Positions 52,001-64,000 of a DNA stretch of 64,000 nt are shown one piece after another. The position numbers and the translations under genes were made by a program. The DNA is from Wuchereria bancrofti (Eukaryota > Nematoda > Chromadorea > Rhabditida > Onchocercidae), in assembly GCA_005281725.1 (NCBI GenBank), contig SSBO01000009.1, positions 8,060,303 through 8,124,302 on the forward strand, in the 5' to 3' direction. Every line of letters begins with the position of its first letter. Within the stretch, counting starts at the first letter, position 1. The notes under the pieces were generated by a model. It saw nothing but the letters and a program-made list of their open reading frames with translations, ran no database searches and was not told the origin of the DNA.

Positions 52001-55000
52001 TATTGTTGCTATATCCGAGAAATATTACCATCTCAATTATCTTTAATAATAGCTTTAAAATACATATATAGTAGCGTATTGAATGCTAAATGAATGAGGT
52101 AAATGAAGTACTAATTGTCTGTTATATGTTTTAATGAAATCTAAGAAGTGAGTTTGTCGAAGTATGTTTGGAGAAGTAATATTGTCTTCCCTGTTTGTTT
52201 TCTTCGTAAGTCATTCACTTATGTTTCTTTTAGGAAGGAAATTCGCTAATAGCAGCGCGGCATTATGAATCGAAATCCATTCGGAGATTATTAGATGGTG
52301 TAAATGTCGAATGGTCTGATCTTTTACGTGCAGCAAATACTAAAGGAGAATGTTTAAGACAAGCGGAAGATCAAAAAGGATTGAATGGCGCTCTGGATGA
52401 TGCCCATTTGAAGTTAGATGAAATACAAGCATCTTTGAATTCGAAAGATTTAGGATCTGATTTGCGTGGCGTGAAGGAACTCATCCATAAGCAACTTATT
52501 GTGGAGAAGGAAATGACCGTTTTCGAGAAAAGAGTTCTTGAAATGATGGAGAAAGCAAATGCTATGATACAACAGGGACATTTCGATTCGGCTGCCATTA
52601 AGAGAGCTGTACAGAAACTTACTGAAAGGTTAATTCTAATTAACTTTTCATATATGGTTTCAATCATTTTTTTATTTCTATAAACAAAGCAGAAATTTCA
52701 AGTGTTATATTTTAGATCTTTGATTTAGATTTAGGTACAAAATTAGAGGTTAAAAATTTTTAAGGGTTAATAAAATTCTCGCAAAATAGTCGTGAAAATT
52801 CTATTCATTCGCAAATAAATTATTTCGAAATGATAAAAAACTGGAAATTTTGTAATTTTATGATAAAAGTGAAAATTTTTAGGTTTGAATCATTGAAGGA
52901 ACCAGCCAAAGATCGTCGAATAGCATTGGAAGAAAGCTTAAAATGGCATCAATTGTCGTTTGATATAGACTGTGAAATGCACTGGATTTCAGAAAAGGTT
53001 CCAATTGCATCATCTGAAGAAACTGGCCGTTCTCTTACAGAAGCTACCAATATGCAAAAAAAGCATGAACAATTGGAGGTTAGTTGAAGGTTCTAGATGG
53101 AACTGTGTATATTAAAGAAAAACTTCGTCTTGGTTTTTAACACGAAATTTTTTTATAATCTGACCACTGAGATAATTATAATAGTCAAATCAGTTGTTAC
53201 ATTTCTTTATTATTTAACAGTTTTTTTTTTTGTTTCCAATTACGGCTAATTCATTCTAAATTTTCTTCTGTTGTGATATGTTTTTTTGTATTTCGAGTTC
53301 TTCTATGCCTTGTACACCGATCTTCTAATTCTGTTTTTTTTTTTTTTTTTTCAAAATAATGTTTATCAAGGAATTTTTAAATTTACAGGCAGAGGTGGCG
53401 TCACGATTGCCTCATATCAAGCAGACATTGAATCGTGGTAGCAATCTCATTAAAGCGAAGCATTATGCACAGGAACAAATACGTGCTAAATATGAACAAG
53501 TATTGTTTATTTCCATGATTTACTTATTTCTTATATCTGTGCAATATTTTCAGACAAAGTTTCTTTTTAGTTCTACTTAATTATTCAATTGCAGCTTGCT
53601 GAAGCATTAGAACATTTAAATAATTTAATGCGAAAGCGAAAAAATTTATTGGATTGGACTTTAAAAGAAGAGCAATATATGTTTGATGCAGCCGAGGTAA
53701 CAGATTATACTTTTCCTAGCTTATCTCATTTTTTTTTTTTTTCAATATGATACATCCTATAAAATTTATACACATGGATGTTGTTGAATTGATTATCAGC
53801 TTCGGCGGATCATTTTAAAGCTTTCTGTTAATTTCTAGTCAGTCGAATTTAGGTCGATTCTTGGATGAATGAAAAACGGGGAGCATTAACATCAGAAGAT
53901 TACGGTCAAGATGAAGATGCAGCGCAAAAGTTGTTAGCTAAACATAAAGCTCTACAAGCTGATATGGTTACATATAAGTAAGTTTTATGCATATGCATCT
54001 CTCACTGCGTTCATTTTTTCCCTAATGAAATTGGTTTATTCATTTTTGAAGCAATTTGTCAATAGATTGAAATGTAAAAATATTTTCCTCTTAACAAGAA
54101 CATTTATGAAAGGACGCAAAAGCTTTGATAGTTAACACTTGTATGATTAATTGTGGCTTCATTTTATCTACTTCATTATGTAGTTTTTTTTGCTGTTGTG
54201 AGAACACTGCTGATGTGTCAACCAATGAAACAACATCTACTGATGTGTAAGATGCAATGATATTTTCATTTGTTTGATCAAGACTACATTTAATTTTCAT
54301 TTGCTTTATAGGCAATGGCTTCAGAAATTATCAGTTCAGTGCAAGGAGTTAGATAATTCGAATCGATCAAATAATGAGAGATTTATTATGAGGCAAACAG
54401 AACTGGAAAAGGAATTTGAGACACTTTCAACTTTAGCAGATGAAAGAAAACAACAACTTGAAAATGCAGTCTATTTATATCAATATTTACGAGAAAGTCA
54501 AGATTTAGAAGCGTGGATCAACGAGCAATTACTGATTGCAATGAGCGAAGATTATGGAATCGATTATGAGCATTTAAAGGTTAGTTGGATGATATGCAGT
54601 AAAATTCAATGCTTTCGAAATTTCGGTTGTCGAAATTTCGGTTGTTTGCCTGTTTTTATTTGGAATATGTGAACTATAATTCAAATAGTGTTTAATACTC
54701 TAAATGAATTGAATTCTCAGAGAAGTTGATCTAAGATTCATAATAAACGAGATGTTGAAACATCAAAAATTTCTCTGACCACTTTTGTACCGGTTATTGC
54801 TAACGTAAATGGTACGCATTTCAGGAATTACAGAGTCGTTTCGAAGATTTCAAACAAAGTGTCAAAACAGGTAGCGAAAGATTTGTCCATTGTGAATCAG
54901 CAGCGAATGCATTGCTGAGGCGTAATCCACCGTTTGCTCGTGACATCTTAAAAAGACAGGAAAAGCTCAGGTGACTAGCACTATTTCCCAGAACATTTTT

Positions 55001-58000
55001 AAGTTTCTCGTCTAAATAACTTTTAATTTACCTATTTAATTTTTCTTTTACTGAACTTTTTGCCTTTATTGGAAATGATAGGCAATTTTTATTTTTCAAA
55101 GCTAAAATGAAATAAAAGTTGCCAAAATTGCAATTCTTATCTTGTTACGGAATTTTATTGCTCGTGAATTCATTAGCTTGGATATTTTTTCCTTTTAAAG
55201 TTATTTGGTAGTTAAATTAATGAAGTCTTATAAAGTATAGGAATAGTCAAGCGATTTCTTCCAATACTTCGATTTTAAAACTTTAGGTCTGTTTGGTCCT
55301 TGCTACTAGATTATATTGAAAGTCGAGATCAAAAGCTGGAAGCAGCAGAAGAGTTACATCGTTTCAATCGTGATGTAGCTGAGAATCAAGAACGAATAGC
55401 TGAGAAACAAGCTTCAATTCCTGCAGAACTTGGCAAAGACATTAAGCAAGTGCATTCTTTGTGGTTGAAGCATGAAGCTTTCGAGAATCAGCTTGGTGCT
55501 ATGGAGCAGCAGTTACGTGATCTATTAGAAGAAAGCGCACGTTTAAAAGCTACTTATCCTGGTGGTAATGCGGAACATATTACAACACAGCAAGCAGCCT
55601 TGGCTGAAGCTTGGCAGGATTTGCAAGATGCAACTGTTACACGCCGTGATATGCTGAAAGCTGCTTATGATTTCCAACGTTTTTACGTGAACGTGAGTGT
55701 TTGTTAAGAGTTTTTGTCAGTGGAGTGGTACTCGAAAAAGCATTGCATAAGCATACTTTAACGTTCTGTCATAATATTTAAATGTGGACAGACGTTCTTT
55801 ACGTAAATGTCACGCAATAACAATTTTAATTTGTAGGCTCGTGATTTGATTGCATGGACAGAAGTCATTGTAAGAGATATGCAGAGTAAGCAAGCGGTAC
55901 ATGATTTGCAAAGTGTGGAGTGGTTGCAAAAGGAGCATCTTCGCCTGCAGGTAAATTCACGAAATAATTCAGAAAAGCTTTTTGTGAAAGAAAAGAATTG
56001 GCTAAGTTGGCATAGTTTTAACGGCACTCTAAATTATAGTTCATTCAACTTTACAATTAAACTTTACAATTAAAACTGAACTCTAGTTTAAAATTTGTAT
56101 AATTTTCAACGATATCTAGTCATTTATACGGTTGAAATACTTATTTATGCAATAATAAAAGTTCTTGGCAGCCAAGTTTTACTCACTTATTTTACCTACT
56201 GAATCAAATATTTTACAGCATTCGAACTCATCGTTCATCATTTCTTTCCCTCTGGTTTTTTTTTTTTTGATTTCACTAGCGTATGCGTAAATTTGTAGTG
56301 TATGCTTATGTTCGTGCTTGTTTAGAATGTTTGATTATTACGATGAAATTTATCTCTTTTATATTTCTGAATTCTAGGCTGAAATAGAGGCGCGTGAACC
56401 GGATTTTTCACGATTAACTAGTCGCGGTGAACAGATGATAGCGAAAGACCACTATGCAAGCGCAGAAATTGCTGCAAAATTGAAGCAGGTAAAAGAAAAA
56501 AAGATTGTTTGTTAAACAAAAAATAAAATTTAATTTTAAGTGGATCTTATAAAAAATTAGAAATTTGAGAATTTCGAATGAACGAGGTTTAAAACAGTTT
56601 CCAAATCATTGTTTCTTTCATTATTGCCATGTATAAAATTGTATATAAATCTAAAAAATTTTCCTCCCTATTTAGGTTGACCAAGCTTTGAAACGAGTTC
56701 GAAATGAATGGGCCATACGGCGCGAATGGTTATCTCAGATACGTGAATGGCATGCATTCCAACGCGAGGCAAAACAAACTCTGGCTACAATCGCAGCTCG
56801 ACAAGCAACACTTTGCTGTGCGCAGGTATTTTGAACTTGGTTAAAACGAAATATAAAGTTTATTCCTTTTTATATCAGATATTAATCTATTCATGCCTAG
56901 CTATTTTTATTTGCTTATTAGAAGTGTCATTTGTTTTTATAAAGCACTAAATAAATATCTTTAAAATATTATAATAGTAGCAATTTATAATAGGTTACTG
57001 TAATAGCAATTTTTAAGGTTGGAGGAACAGTGGAAGAAGTTGAAAGTCAAATTAAGAAAGTGGAAACATTTCAAAAGGCACTTGCAACTCTTGATGATCG
57101 CATTATTGCTTTACAAAAGACATCAAAACAACTGATTGCTGCCAAACACATTGAATCCTCGAAAATCGATCAGTATATGAAACAGGTACGAGAAGACTTA
57201 AGATTTATTTTATGGTTTTCAGTGCTTATTATTGGTTTAAAAAAAAAAGCATTTTTTGGAGGAACAAATTACCAGGACCTGAAATAACATAGAATTTATA
57301 AACAGAATTTATAATATTCATTCTTAGCAGAAGTAGAAAAGTTAGCTGGGAAACTATTTATCAATTGGAAAGTAATTTTTGTTTATTTACATTAAGTGGT
57401 TTACTTTAACTGTTAATTGAATTTGAGAGAGTAGAACATCTTTTTACGGGCGTTTAGTTGAATGATGCGTATAGCAAGTGGAATTTGCTGAGATTTCTAA
57501 AATTAAAGAAAGTAGACATTTTGGGATATTCCTTTTATGAGTTCAGTTATGTTCTGTTGGTTTGATCATTTTTCTCTTTGGGAGAGCATTTATTTTCTTA
57601 ATTTTCTTTTTGTTTATCAAGGTGGAAGGAGCTCTTGCACAGCTTCGTGTACAGTTGAATGTACGGAAGAGTATTCTGGATGATGCATTAAATTTGGCTC
57701 GTTTCAACAGTGATATGATGGAGATAGAAAGCTGGATTGATGATAAACAGAAACGAATAAATGCTGAAAGTGATAGACAAGCAAAGTTAACAAGTATCGA
57801 AGATAAAATGAAACGTTTGCAAAAGCATCAGGTTTTGTAATTTTATTCTCTGAGATAGGAGTAATTTCACTGTTTCATGTTAAGCCAAACTGAGTATAAA
57901 TTTTAATTATTAGACTGTTCAATAATTTTTTTTAGCTTTGCGGCTTCGATGTCTATCTTTTTGAAGTTTAATCTTTAACATTGAAATTTTTGGAATTATA

Positions 58001-61000
58001 ATTTGTTTGAGCAATTTTTATTTAATTTTTTTCAGGCAATGGAAGCTGAATTGTCAACAAATGAGTCGCGAATACAGGAAATTAGGATACGAGCACGAAC
58101 ATTAGCATCCAAACCTACCAATGATGGACATGACATTAACAAAAGGTTTGATTTATTCATTTTTACTGAATTAATTTTCCAGTGTGAAATTTCGTTTTCT
58201 TACTTAATGTTTTTCACATTTAATATCATTTAATCACTGTAAAAATATCCTTAATTCAGGTCTGGTGCTATGCTTAACAAATGGGATGAATTAGTAACTA
58301 TGTCACGTGACCAAAGTAGTGCATTGGAGGAAGCTCGAGATTTGCTTGATTTCAAACAGCTTGTTGAAAGGGTTATGCGATGGATAAGAGTAAGTATAAA
58401 TAAGTTTTACCTATGCAATCATTTATTCACATATTTTAAATCATCAAATTTAGATTGTTCAAATCGTCAGAATTTAGTAAGTTTAGTATTGAAATACAAC
58501 TGCTAGTATTAAAATAATGAAAGGTTAGTATTAGAATGCAAATGTGATGTAGTGTTTCTGACGGTAAGATTTGTAACATGCCATTCGACACAATTCTATT
58601 AAACTTTCTGTATTAGTTCAGTTATGCGGAAGAAAAAATGAATTAAACAAACGGAGAATATTTTCCAGGAAAGAGAACTTCTGATTAGTGCTGGTAAGAT
58701 GGGTCGTGATATGGAGCATTGCCAAGCATTACTAGAAAAATTGGATGGTACACAAGCAGATGCAAGTGTTGATCAAACTTCCGTTGAATCTGCGAATTGT
58801 TTAGGTCAAAAGCTGATTGCTCAAGGGCGGTCTTCGAAAGATGAGGTGCAGCAGCAACTTAAAGAACTAAATGAAGCGTTGGTTCCATTTTTCTTGATTA
58901 AAAAAAAATTTTAATTTTTATTTATACAGAAATGTTAATGGGATATTATAAATATTGCAAGAGACACGGAACTTCTGGCCACTGCAAAATCACAGAGTTA
59001 ATTTTTATTTTGTTATGACAAATTGTTGATTATCGGCGAAACAATACTACAATATAGGATCGTTCGCTTTTTTGGTTCAAATATCACTATTTTCTTTTTT
59101 GATTTTAGTTGGACACAGGTGCAAGTCAAGTTAAGTTTGTATCGCTCACAGCTTCGTTCAGCACTTGAAATCCACGCATTCAATCGCGATGTTGACGACA
59201 CTTGTGAAAGGATTCAGGAAAAACTTACTGCTGTCACAAGTGATGATCTTGGAAAAGATTTACATTCAGTCGAAGCACTGATACGTAAGCAGGAAGCAGT
59301 GGAAAGGGACATGACTGTTATTCATGAGAAGCTTAAGTTACAGATTATATATTAAAATTTCTGTCAAGTAATTTATGTTGAATAATTTTCTGTTGAGTGA
59401 AATTAGAATCACCAAAAAAAAAAAAAAAAAAAAAGATGAAAAAATAAAAAAAAAATAAATTTTATTGGTGTCTTTAGCTCGTACATTTCTTGAGTTATTT
59501 CATGTGGGGAAATATTATCATATTTGAAATTTTCAGTATTGAATTGATTTTTGAGCAAACACATTAATAGGTAGTTTTGATGTATATAAATTGCCTTCAA
59601 TTGTTTTAGGCGCACGATATTGAGGCACAGAAACTTCTCGACAAGAAACCTCCACTGTGTAATACAGTTATTGAATCATTGCAGAAACTGGAAACTTCTT
59701 GGAAGCAGTTAGCTGAACGAGCAACGGCAAGGTTATTTCTTTTTTTTTACTAAATTTTTATCAAGAATTTAATAGCAAATAGGAAGTTTTTGTTCAAAAT
59801 TGAGGATAGCTATTTTTATGAATATATTCCATTTATTAGCATATTACAGGGGACAAGCATTAATGGCATCTGGTGAGTTACACAAATTCCTTGATGCAAT
59901 GAGAAAAGCTGAAATCTGGGCAGTAGATGCGCTCAGTCGGCTCACAACTGCGGAAAGTCCACGTTCTGTAACAGACGCTGATGCATTTATTGCTAGACAT
60001 GTTGAGAAGCTTGCTGAAATTGATGGGCGCCAGGTTCTTCTGATTATTTATATTTTTCGTGAAAAGAAAAAAAAACACATCTATTGTCGATTTTATTTTA
60101 ATTCACAGTATTATAGTATGACTAATTTGAACAAATTTATTTATCAAGTACTATACTCGATTTTTCTAATGTTTGATGTGAGCATTTTTTGGAATTTATT
60201 CATTTTCTTCATTTCTTCATTTTAGCGTGAAATATCTGAGTTGCGGGAATGGAGCACGAGATTGATTGCTAAACAGTCGGATCATAAAGGTGAAATACAG
60301 CGAGCTATAAAACGACTTCAAAATGTGGAGCATCAGTTACGTCAAGCATGGGAAGCTCGAAACGTTGCCTTAGCTCGAGCTCGAAATCGTCAACTGTTTG
60401 CTGATCAAGCTGCTCGTGCGGAACAATGGCTTGCATCTAAAGAAGCATTCCTTAAACAGGTGAAAATTTCATTTTTAGTTGAAACTTTCGTTATTTTCGT
60501 ACAAATAAATAAATGCTATATAAAATGCTTTTAGTTTTATTATTTAATATATTGCTTGTCTCCAGTCATACATGTTTCATGAATTATTTCTAGTGTCATG
60601 GAGCTGTTTTTTAAAACTTTCTAATTTATATGTTTATTTCAGGCAGACATGGGCGAGAGTGTTGTTGCTGTTGATGTCCTACTTAAGAAACACTGTGATT
60701 TCGAAAAAACCCTTATTGCTCAGAGTGATAAAATCGATGCCCTAAAGAAAGATGCGGATTCGCTAGCACTATGTGATGTTGATTATCGTAATGAAATTGA
60801 GAAAATGTATGCTCATGCTAATTTAGAAAATTTATTTTGAAGAAAGCTATATTAGCTTTATAGGATAACCATATATTTCATTCTATAATTCAGGATCAAA
60901 ATTTTTCTGTGTTAGCTTTTGGGATACTTTCCTGTTTTTTAGTATTATTAGAACATAAAAGAAAGCGGTTTTGAATTTTCAGCCGGGACACGGTTCTCTC

Positions 61001-64000
61001 TCGACATGCAGCCCTTATGGATTCATGCAAACGACGTCATGAATTGCTGAATGAATCACGTAAACTTCATGAATTTATCGACAGCTGTGGTGAACTGATG
61101 ACATGGATTAATGCAAATATTCAGCTTGCATACGATGAAAGTTTTTTGGACCAAACAAATTTAAGGTTGGTTTGTATGGCTTGATCGAAAAGCAGTCATT
61201 TGAATGGTTAACGTCTTCCTTAGATAAATAAATTAATCAGTTGTCCATCGACAATTGACTCAGTGAAGTATTACTTATTGAAAATAACCCTCCAGTATGT
61301 GCTCGACAACGTTTTTACGATTTGCCTAAAGTTTCGGGATAGATTTGTTGCTGCAGTTGCTAGTGTTTGGTAGTTATTATCACTTTCGTACCATAATTAA
61401 GATTGCTAGAAAAAGGAGTAGAGAAAGTGTTGGAGTTAGATTTTGAATTCTTGATCTTTGTAGGGCTAAACTACAAAAGCATTTGACATTTGATGCTGAG
61501 TTGGAAGCCAATGAAGGTCGCGTAAGCTCGATGATTGAAGCCGGCAATAAGCTCATTACTAGCAAACATTATGCATCCGATCGAATCACTTTACAAATCG
61601 CTGAAGTAAAGCGGGGATGGGATGAGCTACGAAGGTAATACTTAGTTTTATGATTAATTGATCGTTTTTAATAGCTTTTTAAATACAATTCTATTTAAGT
61701 TTAGAACACCATTACTGAAAGTTCCATAGAATTTGTAATTTTTTCTGATATTGAATGCCTTTTTATCTTTTAGTTAAACGTACGGCATATGCTGCATTTA
61801 AATGTACGTTGCAATATTTACTCTTTCCATTACTTCAAATAATTAGTTTTAAAAACTGATCTGATTACTAATTTTTTTAGTAAGTCAGAAATGAAAAAAC
61901 GTCGGTTATGGGAAGCTAATGAAGCATATCAGTTGAATCGACGTATTGAAGACTTAGAGAAATGGCTTGAGCGAGTGGAAAGCGATTTATCAAGTGAAGA
62001 TCATGGAAAAGACCATATGTCTGTTGAAGCACTTATCAAGAAGCAGGACGATTTAGAAGCTGAAATCAAATCCAGGAAAGATGCTGTGAATGAAATTGTC
62101 TCTAAAGCACATGAATTCCAAAAGAAAGTAAGTAAAAAAAATTGTTTTTTATAAAGAATGATGAGTAGTTGTTAGTTAACTTTCATAACTTCGCTATTAA
62201 TATTCGAAGTGCTCTAATGGTTATCTAATGGTTTTTAACAGTGATGATCACTTCACATTTCAGCGGAATGTTGTATATGTTCCAGAGCACTGAAAAAGTT
62301 TGTTTTCTTTTCCTTTGTTTTAATAATTGCAGTAGACGGTATATTTGGTTGAGAATTTGTGGCTCAGTATATGGTGGAATATGTGCAAATGAAGTAAATC
62401 GCAGATATAGTTCATATATTATTTTACCATACTAACTCAAAAATTTGGCAAATAAATATTGTCGCATTTTCTGCATTTAGATCATAAAACTACCTTATCT
62501 CTGGAAGTTAAAAAGTATTATCGATTTCAGGGTTATGCAACTGCTAATGATTCGTTGGAAATGGCAAAAACTCTTGGGATACGATATAATGAGCTGAAAA
62601 AACCTTGCATAATTCGCCGTGAAAACCTCAACGATGCTTTAGCATTTTATGGATGGATATCAGAAGCAGAAGAGCAAGTTGAATGGTTAAGTGATCGAAA
62701 ACGACAGACGATAAGCACCGATTACGGGGATACATTGCATGCTGTGCAGTTGCTTACCAAGAAGCATGCACATCTTGAGGCTGATGTTAATAGCCGACGG
62801 GTTAGATTTTAATTCTGTGATTTAAATTAAGACATTTTTATCTATTTTGGAGACAAAACTAAAAGCTTCAGAGGTTAAGAGTGCTTAAAATTTGACGGAC
62901 GATAAAATTTTCCTTCTCATAACTCGTACAATGAATGAGGAATATGATCCTATCGTTTTCATGCCGGAAATAAAAAAGTTCGTGATGGATTCATTAGAGA
63001 AAGTCTGCTTCATTTTTCTTTTTCTTTTTTATTTTAACAAAATATTGATCGTTATCTCCAGGAAGCGATAGCAAAGGTCGAGGAAACAGGTCGCAAGATG
63101 ATAAAAGATGGGCATTTTGCATCAAATGAAATACAGGAAGTTCTAGACGAATTGTCGACTTTGGTTTTATCTGTAAAACAATTCATAAACGAAAGATCAC
63201 AAAAACTGGAAGATTCTTTACAAAGTCAGCAGGTAATTTGTTGGTCATAAGAAATTAAACTTCAGATTTTGCAAGCTTAAAGAAATTCGAAAAAAATTTA
63301 AGAATAGAATCTAATGGAAGCTCTTCAATTTGTTTCCACAATTTCACTTTTTTTCAGTATTATGCAGAGGCTAATGAAGCTGAGCAATGGATGCGTGAAC
63401 GCATGCCATTGGTGGCAAATAACGATATGGGTAAAGATCAGGCGGCTGCAGAAGGGCATTTGAGGCGATTAAAGACATTGGAAAATGATATAAACAAATT
63501 CTTTAATGAAATTGAAAGGCTACGGAAAGAAGCGGAAGTAATGCTTGCTGCAAAACATTTTGATTCCACAAATGTTAGTTTTATTTTAAAATTCTAATTA
63601 TATTATTTATTTTGTTATTTTGTTTGTATCTTCACACTTAGCTTCACAGTCTGTTTTCTTTTCTACCTTAAAACGTTCTTAATTCTTATTACCTGTTTAT
63701 GGTTCGTTTTTATTTTAATGTCTATACATATTATGTGTATCTGTAAAGTCTATACCTGAGACTGTCCAGTTTGTTTGTTTGTTTTTTTTTTAAGTTAGAT
63801 TTTTACTCAGACTAAATCGTCAATTTTTAAGCTTTCGTCAAAACAAACCAAATTAGAAGAACTATACAAACAGCTGAGAGATGATATTGCAAGACGTAAG
63901 GTGCAACTGGTAGATTCAGCAAGATATCATGCCTTCGTTCGCCAAGTTGATGGTCTCGATCGATGGCTTTCAGAGAAATTAGAAATCACTAAGCAAGAAA
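40067..64000 (+). CDS. sma-1: Beta-heavy spectrin (SMA-1/Karst type), partial, continues past window
   Basis: About 53 exons encode roughly 3,195 residues in this window; the 3' part is cut off by the window edge. From the N-terminus: two calponin-homology domains (actin binding, about residues 40-290), spectrin repeats, an SH3 domain set into the early repeats (about 830-881), then a long continuous series of spectrin repeats. The SH3 and the very large number of repeats identify beta-heavy rather than conventional beta-spectrin, which has 17 repeats. The C-terminal PH domain expected for the family would lie beyond 64000. In worms SMA-1 pairs with alpha-spectrin at the apical membrane of epithelia and is needed for embryo elongation; in flies Karst organises the apical zonula. 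Exon coordinates are given in the segment entries. Two sites (near 46080 and 59337) each lack one base relative to a working gene model. Confidence 0.97.
40330..43852 (+). other. sma-1: Actin-binding region: tandem CH domains of spectrin
   Basis: Exons 40330-40518, 41906-42082, 42989-43096, 43249-43403 and 43624-43852. The first carries the family N-terminal signature [20 protein letters not shown] followed by FTKWCNSFL, the actin-binding signature of CH1. The next two complete CH1 ([20 protein letters not shown]). The last two form CH2 ([16 protein letters not shown] and [19 protein letters not shown]). The intron before CH1's second exon is 1.4 kb, the longest in the gene, and holds nothing recognisable. 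The intron at 42083-42988 is likewise empty. Confidence 0.95.
44172..47319 (+). other. sma-1: Spectrin repeats upstream of the SH3 domain
   Basis: Exons 44172-44359, 44520-44611, 44757-44847, 45106-45280, 45567-45788, 46047-46254, 46403-46580, 46697-46843 and 47159-47319. Characteristic spectrin-repeat segments include [36 protein letters not shown] and [18 protein letters not shown]. The exon at 46047-46254 needs one extra base near 46080 to stay in frame on both sides; every other junction in this stretch is phase-consistent. Confidence 0.93.
47474..48328 (+). other. sma-1: SH3 domain inserted in an early spectrin repeat
   Basis: Exons 47474-47675 and 48092-48328. The SH3 fold is visible as VKMLYPYSG (the ALYDY position), NNDWWRI (conserved double Trp) and [12 protein letters not shown] (the SNYV position). 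It follows a spectrin helix ([20 protein letters not shown]) and leads into a Thr/Glu-rich linker and the next repeat. An SH3 here is diagnostic for beta-heavy spectrin. The domain is split by a 416-bp intron. Confidence 0.95.
48518..55692 (+). other. sma-1: Middle block of beta-heavy spectrin repeats
   Basis: Sixteen exons, all phase-consistent: 48518-48667, 48933-49112, 49531-49737, 49886-50037, 50337-50532, 50792-50968, 51174-51323, 51661-51921, 52234-52628, 52883-53078, 53389-53499, 53595-53696, 53853-53977, 54312-54579, 54825-54970 and 55287-55692. They encode triple-helical spectrin repeats with typical helix A/B signatures, for example [31 protein letters not shown] and [19 protein letters not shown]. 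The repeats serve as an elongated spacer and as the lateral interface with alpha-spectrin. Confidence 0.93.
55837..64000 (+). other. sma-1: Distal block of beta-heavy spectrin repeats, cut by window end
   Basis: Twenty exons: 55837-55950, 56378-56488, 56676-56825, 57018-57185, 57622-57831, 58036-58145, 58260-58389, 58669-58877, 59109-59337, 59610-59731, 59850-60033, 60226-60459, 60643-60806, 60983-61165, 61464-61634, 61881-62127, 62531-62800, 63062-63232, 63358-63573 and 63811 onward. They are typical spectrin repeats ([53 protein letters not shown]). The exon ending at 59337 lacks a usable donor as written; one additional G after AAG would create a normal one. The last exon is open at the window end. 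Confidence 0.92.

Noticed and set aside
54091..54315. Antisense frames within the spectrin gene, including those at 45592-45798, 52371-52667, 55758-56027 and 59013-59201
   Set aside because: All are shadows of well-supported spectrin exons or lie in its introns.

Overview
The window reads as nuclear DNA of a nematode, most likely a parasitic (filarial-like, clade III) species. This is inference from several signs: very AT-rich DNA, genes split into many small exons by introns of about 50-1,400 bp ending in TTTTAG/TTTCAG, and a poly(T)-AG acceptor just upstream of a start codon, as expected for spliced-leader trans-splicing. The best-conserved gene is a beta-heavy spectrin of the SMA-1/Karst type. 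No bacterial, organellar or viral genes were recognised.

Layout. Positions 1-8485 are AT-rich and mostly empty, apart from a 34-copy, 21-bp minisatellite (2651-3364) and a perfect hairpin (4302-4353). An EIF1AD gene (minus, 8486-10283) and an ANKS3-like gene (plus, 13507-17702) diverge from a 3.2-kb spacer. A CCZ1 gene (minus, 18757-21974) converges on ANKS3. Further right lies an ADAL-family gene (minus, 23891-27637). A 12.4-kb spacer full of microsatellites and one large CATTCCTT minisatellite (about 30178-30704) separates it from the beta-heavy spectrin gene (plus, about 40067 to beyond 64000). That gene fills the rest of the window with about 53 exons and about 3,195 codons, and it is cut off by the window edge.

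The genes are unrelated housekeeping or structural genes, not a functional cluster: nuclear RNA-binding EIF1AD, ciliary/scaffold ANKS3, CCZ1 of the Mon1-Ccz1 Rab7 exchange factor, a deaminase-fold protein, and an apical membrane-skeleton spectrin. All exon models were built by hand. I required splice sites, phase continuity and agreement with remembered family sequences, so single boundaries may be off although the gene identities are firm.

The most unusual observation is the ADAL-family gene. It is intact over eight phase-consistent exons and aligns end to end with N6-methyl-AMP deaminases. Yet every metal-binding and catalytic motif of the family is replaced (HxH to NxR, HLSE to FNLA, GHG to SNA, TDD to TGY), so it looks like an undescribed pseudoenzyme. 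Other points of interest are a hidden acidic heptad-repeat reading frame on the plus strand of the 21-bp satellite, two apparent one-base deficits in the spectrin gene that look like assembly errors, and a GC-AG intron in CCZ1.
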